This document shows, piece after piece, positions 5,851-8,603 of a stretch of DNA of 8,603 bases. The notes under the pieces were generated by a model that saw only the letters and a list, made by a program, of their open reading frames with translations, made no database searches and was not told the DNA's origin. This DNA is from Onstottus_B sp035558335 (GTDB taxonomy: Bacteria; Acidobacteriota; Blastocatellia; UBA7656): the NCBI GenBank assembly GCA_035558335.1, contig DATMCM010000681.1, positions 1 through 8,603 of the forward strand, written 5' to 3'. The stretch's first letter is position 1; every line of letters begins with the position of its first letter. A program made the translations under genes and the position numbers.

Positions 5851-7860
5851 CTAGTTTGCGGCCCACTTAGCCTTGTTCTTCTTAATGTTGAGCACAAGAT
5901 TCAACTTGCCAACACAGCTCCGCCTGAGATCTTTCTTGTTTATGAGTGTGAATTCAAACCTAAAGAAGACATTGCCCCCAATTACTGAATGAGGAGCGTG
6001 ATCAGTTCCTGTAGCTACCTTCTGGATGTCAGGCGAGTCAAGCCAATAGTATTTTCCCGTTTGACTAGTATCAATGAAGGCCTCGAGAGGGCTATCATCC
6101 GGCCTCACCTCAGACTTGTCAACGTTCTCGTCCTGGCCATTAACGGAGATTGTGACTCCTCCGGACTTAACCAAGCTCTGAAAAGGCATCCAGTCACCTG
6201 GAGCTCTGTCATCCGCTGGAAGGAATACTTCGATCTCGAAGAAAAACCACCAGAATCCGTCGCTGACGTCGTTCTCCCCTTTCCCCAACTGCGTAAGGTC
6301 ACCGTGATGATTATTGGCCGCACTGATCTTTGCCCTCTTGGCACGGCTTATCCGGACATTGATGAAGCAGCGCGCGGGTGCCGGGTCGGGAGCAGGGTCC
6401 GGCTCAAGCGGACCCGGAATGGGTTCAACGCCACAAAAGAAGCTTTTGAACATTTCGATGCCATCGAGAAAAATCGTGGGTCCAAGCGGGCTGCACGGGT
6501 CGTCGGGTCCTCCACAACCCCAGCAAAGGAATAATCCCCACGGATCCGTCTGGTTGATCGGATCACCTGTCGTATATGTGTAGCGATTCCAGGTTTGGGG
6601 TAATTCCCTTTTGCCAGTCTTTGCCAGGGCATCAGGCCGATTGAATCTGCCGATGCTTTGTGAGTACTGCCTGTTGACCGCGTAGTCTAAACCATTCTCT
6701 GCATCGCTCTCATAGTTTGTGAAATGATGCTTCTCCTCAGCGCCGCTCTCTCCGAAGTCCTCTCCAAAAGGTAAGTGCGCTTGTCGGCCCAGCATATTGC
6801 CGCTTGAGTCCAACGTCATCCTCTCGCTCAGGCGGTCGCTCAGGAAGTAACGTGTTGTCCACGGCGCAGTGCTCGTCGCGCGCTGGCGGCTCTGGATCAT
6901 TCTCACGCCTGAGTAGATGTAGTCCAATCTCGCTGATTTCACTTGATACGTCGGGTTTGTCGAGTAAGCAGTCGTCGCGTCGTGCTCCGCGATTACGTGC
7001 GAGCCTTGCCAGATGTAATGCGTCCAAGTTGAACCGACTATTTTGCACACTCGCCGGTTCTGATGATCGTAGCGATACTGCGCCGTAGCTCCCGTGTCTA
7101 CGCTCACTATTCGGTTCTCGGCGTCATAGGTGTAGCTGTGCACGCCATCATTCGTCACATTACCCGCTGCGTCGTACGTGTAGTTGACAGTCGAGCCGCC
7201 GTTGGTGACGCTGGCGATGCCATTCGTCGGCGCCGACCCTCCCTGCTGAAACGTGTTTGGATAAGTGATGCTTTGAATCTGAGTGCCGCTGGTCACCGCG
7301 TCCCACACGCCGGTCCGATTGCCCCAGCGATCATAGCCGAACCGCCTCTGGGCGCTTGAACCGTTCGACGTTTGATTGGAAGTCGCAAGGCGCCCAACCA
7401 AGTCATACGTGTAACTCGCGCTCTCAGTCGTCGAGTTGATTGTTCCCGATATGCCCATCAACTGACCTGCGTTTCCCGCAGTCGAGCCCGTTCCCATCTG
7501 CCCGGCTGACGCTTGATAATTATAGGCCAGGTTCATCAGCGAGGTCGCGCCTTTTGTCGCAGTCTGACTCGTGAACTGAAGACGATTCACGTCATAGCCG
7601 TAGCTCTCCACAACTCCGTTGCCAAGCGTCAACCCGGTCGCCTGTCCAGCGATGCTGTAGCTCATCCCGGTCAAGTATCCCGTCGTGTCCCCCGGATTGT
7701 AAGTCAGCGATAGCATGCGGCCTTTGTTGTCGTGGTTCACAGACACTTGTTGCCCCGACGGATACATCATCATCGAGAGCTGGCTCCCCCCGTTGTACTC
7801 GTAGCTAGTCGTGTATGTCTTTCGGCTATCAGAGACTTGGCCCAGAATCCACGTCGTCAC
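5851..7860 (-). CDS. RHS/YD-repeat protein, C-terminal part with RHS core and a variable C-terminal domain; upstream part frameshifted off
   Basis: This 669-residue frame opens at a GTG with no ribosome binding site. It is really the continuation of the RHS gene whose first part lies at 7857-8453. YD repeats are plain: YEYNGGSQ (20-27), YTYDLVGRL (150-158), FGYDRWGNRTG (174-184), YTYDAAGNVTNDG (227-239), YTYDAENRI (243-251) and YRYDHQNRRV (262-271). The RHS core end follows: YFLSDRLSERMTLDSSGN (338-355), LPFGEDFGE (363-371), NRQYSQSIGRFNRPD (396-410) and WNRYTYTTGDPINQTDPWGL (424-443). After residue 443 the sequence changes. A Cys/Pro-rich linker (LCWGCGG, then PDPAPDPAPA) leads to a 170-residue domain (about 497-669) rich in predicted beta strands and ending in a lysine-rich tail; I do not recognise it. 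RHS proteins normally form a shell around such a C-terminal domain, often a toxin. Family reading: certain; functionality: doubtful. Confidence 0.85.
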   Translation of the reverse strand: MTTWILGQVSDSRKTYTTSYEYNGGSQLSMMMYPSGQQVSVNHDNKGRMLSLTYNPGDTTGYLTGMSYSIAGQATGLTLGNGVVESYGYDVNRLQFTSQTATKGATSLMNLAYNYQASAGQMGTGSTAGNAGQLMGISGTINSTTESASYTYDLVGRLATSNQTSNGSSAQRRFGYDRWGNRTGVWDAVTSGTQIQSITYPNTFQQGGSAPTNGIASVTNGGSTVNYTYDAAGNVTNDGVHSYTYDAENRIVSVDTGATAQYRYDHQNRRVCKIVGSTWTHYIWQGSHVIAEHDATTAYSTNPTYQVKSARLDYIYSGVRMIQSRQRATSTAPWTTRYFLSDRLSERMTLDSSGNMLGRQAHLPFGEDFGESGAEEKHHFTNYESDAENGLDYAVNRQYSQSIGRFNRPDALAKTGKRELPQTWNRYTYTTGDPINQTDPWGLFLCWGCGGPDDPCSPLGPTIFLDGIEMFKSFFCGVEPIPGPLEPDPAPDPAPARCFINVRISRAKRAKISAANNHHGDLTQLGKGENDVSDGFWWFFFEIEVFLPADDRAPGDWMPFQSLVKSGGVTISVNGQDENVDKSEVRPDDSPLEAFIDTSQTGKYYWLDSPDIQKVATGTDHAPHSVIGGNVFFRFEFTLINKKDLRRSCVGKLNLVLNIKKNKAKWAAN

Positions 7861-8453
7861 GGACTCGAGGCGAGCAAATTCGTCGAACGCGCAGCTCTCT
7901 GTGTATGCGGAGCCTGAACATAATTTCCGTTCCTGTCCCAGATAGTCACCGGCAGCAACCGGTTGTTCACTGCGCTGAAAGTCACCTTGCTCCCATCGGG
8001 ATAATGCACATCGCCGCCGTCCCTTCCGTTGCCGGTGTAAACGATGTGCGTTCCGTCCAGCGTCTCATACGGCCCGCCCAGCGCGTAGCCGATTCCATTG
8101 TAGGTCCCTGCCCCAAGGTAGTGACGCGTGCCGTCAGTGTCCACAAGCAGAAACTTGCACGGAGGATCACCGCCAAAATCGATGTCATAGACTACGATCC
8201 TTCCGAAGCCGAGCGAGTAACCCGGCGCCGGCCAGCTTGTGATCGCATCGTAGGCAACCAGGTTGTTGCGCCGGCTCCACACTCGGCTGTTGTAGAACAA
8301 GGTCAAGCTCGCGCCCACGCCGCGCCCGCCCAACCCGTAGATCGGCGCTGCCCATCCATAGTTGCTGCCTTCAGGAAGCACCGCGCCCATTGCCGTAGAT
8401 TCGGCTGCTCGATTACGAGGCGAGCCTATCAGATTCCGCGACTCGGTCCACAA
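7857..8453 (-). CDS. RHS-family protein, N-terminal part; broken by a frame shift/deletion and lacking a normal start
   Basis: The frame gives 198 residues from a TTG (8453) and stays open only 12 codons further, back to a TAG at 8492-8490 beside the palindromic repeat. No ATG, GTG or ribosome binding site is present at the 5' end, so the true N-terminus (secretion signal and any earlier domain) is missing. Residues 24-60 (AVLPEGSNYGWAAPIYG, then GGRGVGASLTLFYNSRVWS) and 138-180 (VYTGNGRDGGDVHYPDGSK, then LLPVTIWDRNGNYVQ) match the N-terminal region of large RHS proteins that I associate with Acidobacteria. After Q180 the similarity ends. The last 18 residues look like out-of-frame sequence before TGA, while the neighbouring frame carries FDEFARLESVTTWILG into the 669-residue part. 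The two are best read as one damaged gene. Confidence 0.75.
   Translation of the reverse strand: MWTESRNLIGSPRNRAAESTAMGAVLPEGSNYGWAAPIYGLGGRGVGASLTLFYNSRVWSRRNNLVAYDAITSWPAPGYSLGFGRIVVYDIDFGGDPPCKFLLVDTDGTRHYLGAGTYNGIGYALGGPYETLDGTHIVYTGNGRDGGDVHYPDGSKVTFSAVNNRLLPVTIWDRNGNYVQAPHTQRAARSTNLLASSP
7890..7916 (-). other. Frame break and apparent internal deletion in the RHS gene
   Basis: N-terminal similarity runs to NGNYVQ (codon at 7916-7914) in one frame. C-terminal similarity is evident from about FDEFARLES (from 7887) in another frame, traceable back to about 7910. In complete RHS relatives as I recall them, several hundred residues, including the first YD repeats, separate these two motifs. 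A deletion that was not a multiple of three would explain both the missing segment and the frame change. Confidence 0.55.
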
Positions 8454-8497
8454 CTCGGGATAAACTAGTGGCTTGTAACAAAGACTTCGCTAGCGAA

Positions 8498-8587
8498 CCT
8501 GTACGGGCGGTCCTCCGTGGCCGCCCCTCTTGGAGCGCATAATGCTCTTCTCGAGAAGGGGCGGCCACGGAGGACCGCCCGTACAGG
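8498..8587. repeat. REP-like palindromic doublet (BIME-like): two perfect 31-base inverted arms
   Basis: Bases 8498-8528 and 8557-8587 are exact reverse complements over 31 bases, separated by a 28-base spacer. Each arm also folds by itself: GGGCGG, a bulged T, CC, a 5-base loop TCCGT, then GGCCGCCC, giving an 8-bp stem with one bulge. At the outer foot of each hairpin is CCTGTAC. Short GC-rich hairpins with a bulge, arranged head-to-head, are the hallmark of REP elements in BIMEs. GCTAGC flanks both sides (8489-8494 and 8588-8593), and the spacer contains the palindrome TCTCGAGA (8549-8556). No gene is visible inside. A bidirectional terminator or a small MITE are alternatives, but there is no T-tract. 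Confidence 0.8.
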
Positions 8588-8603
8588 GCTAGCAATTTCA
8601 TCG

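Noticed and set aside
5851..6522. RHS C-terminal domain as a known polymorphic toxin
   Set aside because: No familiar toxin motif (HNH, deaminase HAE/PCxxC, ADP-ribosyltransferase and similar) could be seen; naming a toxin would be guesswork.
6344..6534. Plus-strand frames opposite the RHS C-terminal domain as an antisense gene
   Set aside because: No ribosome binding site or recognisable motif is present, and the overlapping RHS frame is continuous with a clear RHS core.
8413..8601. Minus-strand open frame of 62 codons running through the palindromic doublet
   Set aside because: It reads through both repeat arms and overlaps the RHS N-terminal frame; the product has low-complexity Arg/Ser character and no supporting ribosome binding site.

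Overview
All recognisable genes in this window lie on the minus strand. The sequence looks like a chromosome segment from a moderately GC-rich bacterium. An Acidobacteriota lineage, perhaps Blastocatellia-like, is my best guess. That rests on the style of the RHS protein (phrases such as LPEGSNYG, GGRGVGAS and YNSRVW) and on the relic REP-associated transposase, both as I remember them from that phylum. It is an inference, not a measured result.

Right part, positions 5851-8603 (transcribed right to left). At the far right is a palindromic doublet: two perfect 31-base arms in inverted orientation, each arm itself able to fold as a hairpin. It has the layout of a REP doublet (BIME). Immediately beyond it begins an RHS/YD-repeat gene that looks damaged. 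It has no normal start, its reading frame begins at a TAG beside the repeat, and a frame break with an apparent internal deletion splits it into a 198-residue N-terminal part and a 669-residue C-terminal part. The C-terminal part ends with an intact RHS core and an AT-richer, unrecognised C-terminal domain.

Middle, positions 4436-5850. A membrane-anchored HEAT-repeat protein follows the RHS gene and has a TATAAT-type promoter candidate of its own. The 455-base gap between it and the gcv operon is not empty. It holds a frameshifted, truncated relic of an IS200-like/RAYT transposase, the enzyme family that mobilises REP elements.

Left part, positions 1-4435. This is a glycine cleavage operon in the order gcvT-gcvH-gcvPA-(56-residue membrane protein)-gcvPB, with the P protein split into two subunits and gcvPB cut off by the window edge. 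Together these encode three of the four glycine cleavage components: PA/PB decarboxylase, lipoyl carrier H, and aminomethyltransferase T. The L protein is not in the window. The small two-helix membrane protein between gcvPA and gcvPB has a perfect AGGAGG ribosome binding site and appears to be a real, easily missed gene.

I saw no tRNA, rRNA, CRISPR array or complete insertion sequence. The least ordinary features are the REP-like doublet with the RAYT relic, the broken RHS locus, and the small membrane gene inside the gcv operon.
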